Origin: a virus
Direction: 5' to 3' (one strand)
DNA length: 37,557 nt
IMG/VR virus record: IMGVR_UViG_3300027971_000110
Location: 1-37,557 of that record
The notes beneath the pieces are model-generated. The model searched no databases. It saw only the letters and a program-made list of their open reading frames with translations, and was not told the DNA's origin. Numbering within the stretch: the first letter of the stretch is position 1; each line of letters opens with the position of its first letter. This document shows positions 14,042 to 19,849 of the stretch, piece after piece. Position numbers and translations under genes: made by a program.

Positions 14042-15381
14042 TGGATGTTATAAACCTACCTAAAAATCTTGAGCTAGAAGAGAATATTCTAGGCTCTATT
14101 CTACTAGATAAAAGAGCTTTGCCTTTAGTAGTGAACTACTTAAACGAAGAAATATTCTACGATTTAAGACACCAACTGATATTTAGAACAATTAAGCAGA
14201 TGTATGATAAGAACATACAAATAGACTTAAGTACTGTGTTCCAACGACTTATAGACAATAAACACTCAGAAGAAGTAGGGGCCTTATACCTATCAAAGAT
14301 TACGAATAGTGTCGTATCTACTGCCCATCTAAACACACACATAGAGGTAGTAATAGAATTATACAAGCGTAGAAAGTTAGCAACCTTGGGCCGACTAATG
14401 GAGGTATCGGCCTTTGATGGTGCTGAATCTACTGATGATACCCTAGCTACGTTTGGTAAACAACTTTTAGGACTGCAAGAGTTTGGTAATATATACGAAA
14501 AGACTATAGACCAAATCATTATGCAGCTAAATGAAGGTCGTGATGCTGCTGTAAGTGGTCAGCTATTAGGCATAAACACAGGTTTTATGGAGCTTAATAA
14601 CACCCTTTGCGGTTGGGTAGATCCTGACTTTGTTATCATAGCTGCTAGACCTGGAATGGGTAAGACTGCCTTTATGCTTTCTAGTATCTATCACATAGCA
14701 ATACAAGGAGGCATCGCTACGGCCATTTTTAGCCTCGAAATGAGCTCCAATCAGCTAGTTGAAAGGTTAGAGTCAATTAGCTCAGAACTGCCCTTAAAAC
14801 GTCTTAGAATGAATTTACTGACCGATAACGAAAAAGTTCACTTAATGCGAACTGACGACAAGATACTTACTTCCCCCATCTACATAGAGGATATGGGCGG
14901 TATTAGTGTAACCCAGCTACGAGCCAAAGCAACTATTCTTAAACAGAAGTATGGCATAAAGATTATCTTTATTGATTACCTTCAACTTATGAGTGGTACT
15001 GGCAAGTCAAACCAAAACCGAGAGCAAGAGGTATCCTACATTAGTAGGAGCCTAAAAGCACTTGCCAAAGAGCTGGAAGTACCTATTATCGCCCTATCCC
15101 AATTATCACGCAGAGTAGAAGAACGAGGTGATAAGATGCCACAGCTATCTGACCTTAGAGAATCAGGATCAATAGAACAAGATGCTGATGCTGTAATAAT
15201 GCTAATGCGACCAGGCTACTATGAGCAAACTGAATCAGTAGAGATTGGTGGTAGAGAATACTCTCCTAGTGATTTAGTAGTTTGTAAAGTAGAGAAGAAT
15301 AGACACGGAGCTACAAAAAACCTAGCATTAAGATTTTTACCTGAAACAATGACCTTCCAAGATTATGTCCAAGGGTTATAG
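14041..15381 (+). CDS. dnaB: Replicative DNA helicase, DnaB family
   Basis: A 446-residue hexameric 5'-3' helicase. The N-terminal domain begins NLELEENILGSILLD (residues ~9-23). The RecA-like C-terminal domain has Walker A GMGKT (205-209, in AARPGMGKTAFM), FSLEMS (230-235), Walker B IIFIDYLQLM (308-317), ALSQLSRRVEER and the SDLRESGSIEQDADAV motif. The length and motif order are normal. It lies between the winged-helix protein (1-base overlap) and a downstream unknown protein (17-base overlap), the core of the phage replisome. No primase or DNA polymerase is visible, so it must recruit host enzymes. Confidence 0.96.
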   Translation: MDVINLPKNLELEENILGSILLDKRALPLVVNYLNEEIFYDLRHQLIFRTIKQMYDKNIQIDLSTVFQRLIDNKHSEEVGALYLSKITNSVVSTAHLNTHIEVVIELYKRRKLATLGRLMEVSAFDGAESTDDTLATFGKQLLGLQEFGNIYEKTIDQIIMQLNEGRDAAVSGQLLGINTGFMELNNTLCGWVDPDFVIIAARPGMGKTAFMLSSIYHIAIQGGIATAIFSLEMSSNQLVERLESISSELPLKRLRMNLLTDNEKVHLMRTDDKILTSPIYIEDMGGISVTQLRAKATILKQKYGIKIIFIDYLQLMSGTGKSNQNREQEVSYISRSLKALAKELEVPIIALSQLSRRVEERGDKMPQLSDLRESGSIEQDADAVIMLMRPGYYEQTESVEIGGREYSPSDLVVCKVEKNRHGATKNLALRFLPETMTFQDYVQGL

Positions 15382-15730
15382 AAATAGAAGAAAGTTTGAA
15401 ATAGAAGCTGCTAAGGCTATAGATGGAACATACCAGGCTATAAGAATATTTGCTAAGAGTACTAAGGTTTTAGTTATACATCAAACAGAAGCTTTAAAGA
15501 AGGGTTATTTTTTGCTAGAGTATGAGAACGATGGTCAGCCTAGTGGTATATCAGATGAAAGAGTAGAGTTCTTTGCTTTTAACTTAGACCTAAGAGATAG
15601 AATAGTATTTATAAGAGCAGAGTTTTTACGAGTAAAGGCTAGAAGATATTGGAGAATAGGTGAGATAAAAGTAAAGGATAAAATAAAATATGTAAAGATG
15701 CCAACCGAAGAATTAATTAGGTGGTATTAA
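15365..15730 (+). CDS. Early protein of unknown function, nuclease-like context
   Basis: A 121-residue basic protein starting MSKGYRNRRKFEIEAAKAID. The centre (VLVIHQTEALKKGYFLLEYE, then VEFFAFNLDLRDRIVFIRAE) has alternating strands and acidic residues like a degenerate PD-(D/E)XK core, and it ends with KYVKMPTEELIRWY. It sits between the DnaB helicase and a clear VRR-NUC-type nuclease. A DNA-processing role is possible, but the catalytic triad is not convincing. Confidence 0.6.
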   Translation: MSKGYRNRRKFEIEAAKAIDGTYQAIRIFAKSTKVLVIHQTEALKKGYFLLEYENDGQPSGISDERVEFFAFNLDLRDRIVFIRAEFLRVKARRYWRIGEIKVKDKIKYVKMPTEELIRWY

Positions 15731-15761
15731 TGTATATTAATATATTATTGTAATTTTGGTG

Positions 15762-16121
15762 ATGGCATACCTATCAGCAAGTAATTTAACAAAAATGATG
15801 TTAGACTTTTTAAAGGATGGTGGTAATGAAGTATGGAGAAATAATAACCTAGCTGTTAGAGGTAGGGCCTTTATAGGTAGAAAAGGAGTACCTGACATTA
15901 TTGGTTACAATAAAAAGTATGGTTACTTTGTTTGTTGTGAGATTAAAGCGATTGGCGATAGAATGTCAGCAGATCAGATGGTTTTTTTAGAAGAGCTATC
16001 AATGGCAGGAGGAACTGCGATGCTATGCCAACAAGTAAGAGATGAAACAATACAAGTAAAAATCTATAAAGATGGCGAAAACGAAGACTGGAGATTCGAG
16101 AAAGGTGAGCTTCGGAAGTAG
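15762..16121 (+). CDS. VRR-NUC-type PD-(D/E)XK endonuclease
   Basis: From the ATG at 15762 this is a 119-residue nuclease. The active-site pattern is clear: GVPDIIGY (Pro44-Asp45) followed by CCEIKAIGDRMSADQ (Glu60-x-Lys62, Gln72), typical of VRR-NUC domain phage nucleases that resolve branched DNA. I prefer this ATG to the TTG six bases upstream. A basic 41-codon frame is embedded out of frame over its last 50 bases. It lies in the replication block, so it probably processes replication or recombination intermediates. Confidence 0.88.
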   Translation: MAYLSASNLTKMMLDFLKDGGNEVWRNNNLAVRGRAFIGRKGVPDIIGYNKKYGYFVCCEIKAIGDRMSADQMVFLEELSMAGGTAMLCQQVRDETIQVKIYKDGENEDWRFEKGELRK

Positions 16122-16197
16122 AAAACGAGGTTCAGCAAAGAAATCATTTAATAAACATAGCCCTAAGCCGAAGGTTTACCGAGGTCAAGGCCGTTAA
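16072..16197 (+). CDS. Highly basic 41-residue protein overlapping the nuclease gene
   Basis: A 41-codon frame begins inside the nuclease gene (+1 frame, ATG at 16072) and ends 76 bases after it. The product starts MAKTKTGDSRKVSFGSRKRG and ends KPKVYRGQGR, with about 14 Lys/Arg and few hydrophobic residues. It accounts for an otherwise empty 87-base gap. The YRGQGR ending and composition suggest a nucleic-acid- or ribosome-binding peptide. A GTG at 16105 is an alternative, shorter start. Confidence 0.55.
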   Translation: MAKTKTGDSRKVSFGSRKRGSAKKSFNKHSPKPKVYRGQGR

Positions 16198-16208
16198 AAC
16201 AAAACAAA

Positions 16209-16406
16209 ATGGAAGAATTAGAATTAGAAAACAAGGAATTGAAAGTGGCTAAAACAGTGAAGAAAAACAAAGATGTTTTCTCACAGGAAACTTTTGACTA
16301 TTTACATCAAGTCTTAGTTGACTTTGCAATAGATATGAAGCATAGGCCTAAGCTAAAAGAAATCTTAGCAGCAGCGAAGCCTGAATCAAAGAGCAATAGT
16401 ATTTAA
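16209..16406 (+). CDS. Small charged early protein
   Basis: A 65-residue protein that is helical throughout: MEELELENKELKVAKTVKKN, then FSQETFDYLHQVLVDFAIDM and a basic tail. It starts after the unstructured leader AAAACAAAACAAA and ends 18 bases before the SSB-tip protein gene. No family is recognised. Its composition would suit a partner of the following ssDNA-type protein. Confidence 0.65.
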   Translation: MEELELENKELKVAKTVKKNKDVFSQETFDYLHQVLVDFAIDMKHRPKLKEILAAAKPESKSNSI

Positions 16407-16424
16407 TAAATAAAACAAAAAACA

Positions 16425-16676
16425 ATGGCAGTAACTAAAGAGAAGATTTTCCTAGGAAGGTCTTTCACAATGAAGACAGCATTTGGGGAGTTTAAGAAAG
16501 TATCTTTCGGCCCTGATGATTTAAAGAAAATGAATGACTTCGCAGCAACTAATAATGGTTGGGCTAACATTCTTATTAAAAACAAAAAGGATGCTAAACC
16601 AGGTGAAGCAGGTTTCTATATCGAGCTAGACACTTGGGTAGCTGACGGTAAGCCAAAAAAGGACTTGCCATTCTAA
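16425..16676 (+). CDS. Small protein with SSB-like C-terminal tip (DLPF)
   Basis: An 83-residue protein: MAVTKEKIFLGRSFTMKTAF, GEFKKVSFGPDDLKKMNDFA, GWANILIKNKKDAKPGEAGF, YIELDTWVADGKPKKDLPF. The strand-rich body is the size of a minimal OB-like fold and the last residues DLPF mimic the conserved C-terminal peptide of bacterial SSB (DDDIPF/DLPF), which docks replication and repair proteins. This suggests an ssDNA-binding or SSB-mimic protein recruiting host factors. The fold is inferred; the tip is seen. Confidence 0.6.
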   Translation: MAVTKEKIFLGRSFTMKTAFGEFKKVSFGPDDLKKMNDFAATNNGWANILIKNKKDAKPGEAGFYIELDTWVADGKPKKDLPF

Positions 16677-16685
16677 ATTATTCTT

Positions 16686-16871
16686 ATGAAAACAAATATC
16701 AAGGAAATTATAATTAATTTATTAGTTTTGTTTGCAGGTGTTTATTTACCATTTGCTTTTATAGTAAATGAGTTTAATCCACTTGTATGGCATTGGGTTA
16801 CTAGAAGTTTATACGTATTAACTTTAGTTGGTATGTTAACTTACGCAATGCAAGAGTTTAAAAAGAAGTAG
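16686..16871 (+). CDS. Two-helix membrane protein, last early gene
   Basis: A 61-residue protein with two hydrophobic helices (IIINLLVLFAGVYLPFAFIV and SLYVLTLVGMLTYAMQ) joined by a short loop (NEFNPLVWHWVTR) and ending in basic FKKK. It is the last gene before the early-arm terminator. Small two-pass proteins like this can be holins, but the late lysis cassette already has two candidates, so a superinfection or membrane-remodelling role is equally possible. Confidence 0.7.
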   Translation: MKTNIKEIIINLLVLFAGVYLPFAFIVNEFNPLVWHWVTRSLYVLTLVGMLTYAMQEFKKK

Positions 16872-16898
16872 TTTGTGTGTTTTTTTGAAATAAAGGTA

Positions 16899-16928
16899 AG
16901 CCTCTCGTTTCTACGAGGGGCTTTTTTA
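16899..16928 (+). terminator. Terminator of the early (+) arm
   Basis: A 9-bp stem (16899-16907 with 16914-16922, one wobble) with a 6-base loop TTTCTA is followed by TTTTTT. It lies 28 bases after the last early gene and faces the late-arm terminator at 16936-16961. Confidence 0.92.
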
Positions 16929-16929
16929 T

Positions 16930-16961
16930 AATAAAACACCCCCAGTTTTTACCTGAGGGTG
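16930..16961 (-). terminator. Terminator of the minus-strand small-gene unit
   Basis: Read on the minus strand, CACCC-x-CAG pairs with CTG-x-GGGTG (16961-16936) with one internal mismatch, and T-rich sequence (TTTTATT) follows. It lies just past the 88-91-residue minus-strand gene, so the two arms converge here. Confidence 0.7.
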
Positions 16962-16993
16962 AAACCAAAAACCACCAACTATGAGAGAGCTTC

Positions 16994-17260
16994 TTAAGTA
17001 TTCCTATTTGTTTTATCGTAGAACCTTGTTATAACGGTTCCGAATAAGGCCTCTTGATATCTTTTGATAAAAGAGTCTGAGCTCTCATTAATATAGAAGA
17101 AGTCTTGGGATTGCATATAGACATAGCATCTGTCTTTGTCTTCATCATCTTCTGTTACTGATTCAACTAAATGAATGTTAATCCAAGCATTACTTTGTTC
17201 GGTACACTCTTCTAAATCATAGCTATCGTCTTCCGTAAGCTGTTCGATTTGCAGTAACAT
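16994..17260 (-). CDS. Small acidic protein of unknown function
   Basis: From the ATG at 17260 this is an 88-residue protein (91 from a GTG at 17269). It is very acidic, with runs such as QLTEDDSYDLEECTEQ, TEDDEDKDRCYVYMQ and INESSDSFIKRYQEALFG. The charge recalls DNA-mimic proteins, but aromatic and hydrophobic strands lie between. It is the last gene of the minus arm, behind a strong hairpin and before its own terminator, so it may be expressed separately from the virion genes. No family is recognised. Confidence 0.6.
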   Translation of the reverse strand: MLLQIEQLTEDDSYDLEECTEQSNAWINIHLVESVTEDDEDKDRCYVYMQSQDFFYINESSDSFIKRYQEALFGTVITRFYDKTNRNT

Positions 17261-17384
17261 CTCTTGCACTCTCTTTAATGATGATTAATCTTAGTTTCAT
17301 TGCTACATCTTTCAGTCTGTCTTCTAATAATTTCTGCTCTAATTTTAGAGCCTTAATTACTTCATCAGGATGTTGTTCGCCCAT
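17223..17384 (-). CDS. Possible 53-residue coiled-coil protein overlapping the acidic-protein gene
   Basis: A minus-strand frame from the ATG at 17384 runs 53 codons: MGEQHPDEVIKALKLEQKLL, then EDRLKDVAMKLRLIIIKESA and a basic end. The helical heptad pattern looks like real protein. It overlaps the acidic-protein start by 38 bases. A TAAATTTG box (17393-17386) lies just before the ATG, which would place a transcription start inside the gene, so the call is uncertain. Confidence 0.45.
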   Translation of the reverse strand: MGEQHPDEVIKALKLEQKLLEDRLKDVAMKLRLIIIKESARDVTANRTAYGRR

Positions 17385-17418
17385 ACAAATTTACGTTTTA
17401 ATTATTACAGAAATAAAA

Positions 17419-17454
17419 AGTGCATACCTTATTGATTATCAATATGATACACAC
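17419..17454 (-). terminator. Strong hairpin terminator after the late virion/lysis genes
   Basis: On the minus strand bases 17454-17438 pair with 17436-17420 for 17 positions with one mismatch (several G-T wobbles), followed by TTTTTATTT. The centre is the 13-bp palindrome ATTGAT-T-ATCAAT. It lies 38 bases after the metallophosphoesterase stop, marking the end of the main late transcript. The palindrome may double as a protein site. Confidence 0.75.
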
Positions 17455-17457
17455 TTA

Positions 17458-17494
17458 TTTGTTAATTGTCTAAAGTGAGTTTGTTAATTGTCTA
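17458..17494. repeat. 15-bp direct repeat at the end of the late arm
   Basis: TTTGTTAATTGTCTA occurs at 17458-17472 and 17480-17494, 22 bp start to start. The second copy includes the stop codon of the metallophosphoesterase gene. It may be a short tandem-duplication scar. Confidence 0.85.
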
Positions 17495-18199
17495 CTTCCT
17501 AGGTAGCCTTATTATCTTGCTACCTAATGGCATAGGCACGAATATAGCAATTCTTCCGTTATCTAAAACAACCCCACATCCTAGTGTTGGTCTTTTGGGG
17601 AAAGGTCGTGAATATTCCATTGCGTAAGCATTAATATCTATACCACAACCGACATTCATACCGAATATCATATCCTTATCTGAGCTACTATAAAGCACAC
17701 CACCGAAGGAGTGTATGTGACCAATGACTGTTGATTGACGAGCATCTCTTGCTCTATTGATGGCACCAGCTTGTCCTGATGATCCTGTTCCGTGCGTATA
17801 TAAAACACCGTCTATTTCCCATTCTAAGGCCCATTTCCAGCCCTTAGGAGCTTCCCAAGCATCTTCATAGGTTTTAATAAAACGTTCTGGTAATCCGTTA
17901 GCTATGGCCTTTCTTTTATGTAGGGCTGAGTGGTTACCTATACAGACTTTTACATTAGGGAAACGCTTATACCAAATGTTAAGCTGTTGCATAGCCATAA
18001 TAGCCTCCTTAGAAGCTGACTCCCCATTAGGGTTAGTCTCGTGAAATGAGATAGCGTGATTGTCTACTTCATCACCGATGTGAACTATTTCAGAACATTG
18101 GAACTTGTTGAATACCTCATAACAAAAGTCAAGGTACTTAGGATGGCAGAAGGGGAAGTGCGTATCACCTATGATACCCACATTTTTGGTTTTAGCCAT
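17492..18199 (-). CDS. Calcineurin-like metallophosphoesterase
   Basis: A 235-residue member of the two-metal phosphoesterase superfamily. All motifs are present: GDTH (Asp12, His14), GDEVDNH (Asp43), GNHS (Asn89, His90), THG (His136) and GHIH (His161, His163). The substrate cannot be read; relatives hydrolyse phosphodiesters including nucleotides and DNA ends. It is the last gene of the late block, 20 bases after the endolysin gene, preceded by the leader GAAAACCAAAACCAACCAAT. Its late position suggests a role in lysis, virion or late nucleotide metabolism rather than early host takeover. Confidence 0.9.
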   Translation of the reverse strand: MAKTKNVGIIGDTHFPFCHPKYLDFCYEVFNKFQCSEIVHIGDEVDNHAISFHETNPNGESASKEAIMAMQQLNIWYKRFPNVKVCIGNHSALHKRKAIANGLPERFIKTYEDAWEAPKGWKWALEWEIDGVLYTHGTGSSGQAGAINRARDARQSTVIGHIHSFGGVLYSSSDKDMIFGMNVGCGIDINAYAMEYSRPFPKRPTLGCGVVLDNGRIAIFVPMPLGSKIIRLPRK

Positions 18200-18218
18200 A
18201 TTGGTTGGTTTTGGTTTT

Positions 18219-18668
18219 CTACTTAATAACCTGGTAAACTGTTTTACCTTTCTCTTTCACAGCTTTTAACACTTGCTTTCTATTAGCACCTTGTCTATAA
18301 CCTACGTGCACCCAAGCGTAATTAAACTCATTTATTAACTGGTCAAACTCTAAGTTATCCTTGATGTAATCAAAGATTTCTTTGTTAGTTACACCTGAAC
18401 CACTATCATCCATATCTATGTCAGCCGCACGGCCTACACAATGATCTGAATTAACCGAACCTCCAATGAAATGGTTGAGCATCTTGCCCCTGTATCCACT
18501 AGAGATATTGATTGAGCCGTAACGTAATCTTATCGGCTCAAGTACCTTTTCACATAGTATCTTTATGTTTTCTAAGTGTTCTGATGTGGGAGTATTATCT
18601 AGCCCTTCCCTTTTGGCTGATTCGCTTCTAGTAAACTCTGATAAGTCAAAGTGAGCTGTTAGTTTCAT
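18219..18668 (-). CDS. Endolysin, peptidase M15 type
   Basis: A 149-residue zinc peptidase of the M15A (D-Ala-D-Ala carboxypeptidase-like) family. Zinc ligands are His76 (SDHCVGRAADID), Asp83 and His121 (WVHVGY), and Glu114 (LINE) is the likely base. It also has FDLSEFTRSESA at the start and SSGYRGKMLNHFIGGSV, both usual for the family. There is no signal peptide, so export should depend on the holins encoded just upstream. It overlaps the previous gene by 4 bases. Confidence 0.93.
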   Translation of the reverse strand: MKLTAHFDLSEFTRSESAKREGLDNTPTSEHLENIKILCEKVLEPIRLRYGSINISSGYRGKMLNHFIGGSVNSDHCVGRAADIDMDDSGSGVTNKEIFDYIKDNLEFDQLINEFNYAWVHVGYRQGANRKQVLKAVKEKGKTVYQVIK

Positions 18669-18874
18669 TTTTTACGTTTTATAACTTTCGTTTTAACGAA
18701 GTTATATATTTGTAATGACAACCATATTATGGATAAAATGTTAACTGCTAATTGAGTAAAAGAACCAACCTTTAAAACATCTATAAAGGATAGCCAAGAT
18801 ATAGCTGTAGAAGCCATACCAACTGAAGTTAATTCAGTAGAATTGTAAATACTATGCATTAGATTTTTTTTCAA
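18665..18874 (-). CDS. Holin-like membrane protein (second)
   Basis: A 69-residue protein (64 if the ATG at 18859 is used, which cuts the overlap with the upstream gene from 23 to 8 bases). It has two hydrophobic stretches, SVGMASTAISWLSFIDVL and FTQLAVNILSIIWLSLQIYN, and a basic tail VKTKVIKRKK, typical of class II holins or antiholins. It lies directly before the M15 endolysin. The assignment rests on topology and neighbours. Confidence 0.7.
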   Translation of the reverse strand: MKKNLMHSIYNSTELTSVGMASTAISWLSFIDVLKVGSFTQLAVNILSIIWLSLQIYNFVKTKVIKRKK

Positions 18875-19067
18875 AGATTTGATTAATTGTTGTTAGACCA
18901 AGTGCGACACCTGAGAAAGTAAGAAGGCCATTAAACGACCATTCTTTAATATCATATTTTACAGATAGGTAAGCTAAAACTACACCATTTACTAATGCAA
19001 AGATTCCTGCTACTCTTTTAGAGGAAACCTCTTTGTCTTCTGAAACCATTTTTCTAAAGAAATTCAT
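18852..19067 (-). CDS. Holin-like membrane protein (first)
   Basis: A 71-residue protein with a charged start (RKMVSEDKEVSSKR) and two hydrophobic helices (VAGIFALVNGVVLAYLSV and SFNGLLTFSGVALGLTTINQ). The pattern 'SSKR..G....' followed by two helices recurs in small phage membrane proteins of Bacteroidetes phages. With the overlapping next gene it could form a holin/antiholin pair. Its start is coupled by 1 base to the end of the envelope-anchored protein. Confidence 0.7.
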   Translation of the reverse strand: MNFFRKMVSEDKEVSSKRVAGIFALVNGVVLAYLSVKYDIKEWSFNGLLTFSGVALGLTTINQIFEKKSNA

Positions 19068-19666
19068 TATTTACCTATTTTAAAGTAGATACTACCAGAG
19101 TACCCAATATTATAATTTTTGTTAATATCTACACTAAAGCCTATTAGAGCCTTATTTTTGACACCTAGCATCAAGGAAGGACTTAGTACTTCCAAGCCAT
19201 TAAGTGGGCTGTATGAGCCTCTAATGCCCCAATAAAGGGTATTAGTCAGTTTCTTAGCGTAGTACTCTCTCGTAATTATGGTCTTTTCAGTTAAATTGGC
19301 TTTAAAACCCCTTGCAATGATCCTATTTTGGCTGATAGTATCATTCACTACAAAGATATTAGAATCTTTTTTAATAGTGTCAGAATAGACTTTGATACGC
19401 ATATAATCGTTTAGTACGTATAAAGTATCGTGTACAGGAATCTGTACAGAGTCAATGATATAGAATGGTATATCATTTCCCTTCTTGTACGTATTAACGT
19501 ACAATGTTTTGTACGTAGTATCGTGTATCTCTACTATCTTTTTATACTGAGAAGTATCGAATTGCTTACCAATTCTAGGTAAGTAGGTAGGTTTTAGTAA
19601 AAAATATAGCCATAACACAAGGAGTATTACGGCTATAAACAAGATGTTGTCTTTAAGGAACTTCAT
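19067..19666 (-). CDS. Membrane-anchored envelope protein in lysis cassette (spanin-like?)
   Basis: A 199-residue protein with an N-terminal transmembrane helix (NILFIAVILLVLWLYFLL, residues ~7-24). A periplasmic part rich in beta strands and Tyr/Asp/Thr repeats follows (HDTTYKTLYVNTYK, HDTLYVLNDYM, VVNDTISQNR). The C-terminal ~60 residues alternate hydrophobic and polar residues like outer-membrane strands (LYWGIRGSYSPL, SPSLMLGVKNKALIGFSVDI, YNIGYSGSIYFKIG). An inner-membrane anchor plus an outer-membrane-like end would let one protein bridge the envelope as spanins do. The function is inferred from topology and neighbours. Confidence 0.55.
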   Translation of the reverse strand: MKFLKDNILFIAVILLVLWLYFLLKPTYLPRIGKQFDTSQYKKIVEIHDTTYKTLYVNTYKKGNDIPFYIIDSVQIPVHDTLYVLNDYMRIKVYSDTIKKDSNIFVVNDTISQNRIIARGFKANLTEKTIITREYYAKKLTNTLYWGIRGSYSPLNGLEVLSPSLMLGVKNKALIGFSVDINKNYNIGYSGSIYFKIGK

Positions 19667-19818
19667 TATCCTTCCACAACTTCTGCTTCAGGAGCTTGTG
19701 GATTCTGCTCCTGGTTTAATTTTCCTAATAATTGTAGGATTGGGTTCGCATATTTAAAAGGAACTTCCAATAGGTAGCTTTCTAAAGCTTTTAAGTTTTC
19801 TTCATTTAAAGTAATCAT
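19666..19818 (-). CDS. Small protein before the lysis cassette, 50 aa
   Basis: A 50-codon frame, MITLNEENLKALESYLLEVP followed by FKYANPILQLLGKLNQEQ and an acidic Pro/Ala-rich end. Its TAA overlaps the next ATG (TAATG), supporting a real coupled gene. A TATATTTG box lies at 19841-19834, 16 bases before the ATG, with no TTG at the usual distance. Unrecognised; helical. Confidence 0.75.
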   Translation of the reverse strand: MITLNEENLKALESYLLEVPFKYANPILQLLGKLNQEQNPQAPEAEVVEG

Positions 19819-19849
19819 AGTAGTTATTTTTTGCAAATATAAGTATTTT

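Noticed and set aside
15751-15758. TAATTTTG as a promoter for the VRR-NUC nuclease
   Set aside because: It would start transcription at or after the ATG and has no TTG partner.
16981-17034. 17-codon + strand frame (MRELLKYSYLFYRRTLL) after an A/C-rich leader
   Set aside because: It overlaps the end of a minus-strand gene, lies after the early-arm terminator and is too short to support, although the leader looks typical.
17278-17478. + strand 66-codon frame
   Set aside because: It runs antisense across the terminator hairpin and the minus-strand coiled-coil frame; composition is not protein-like.
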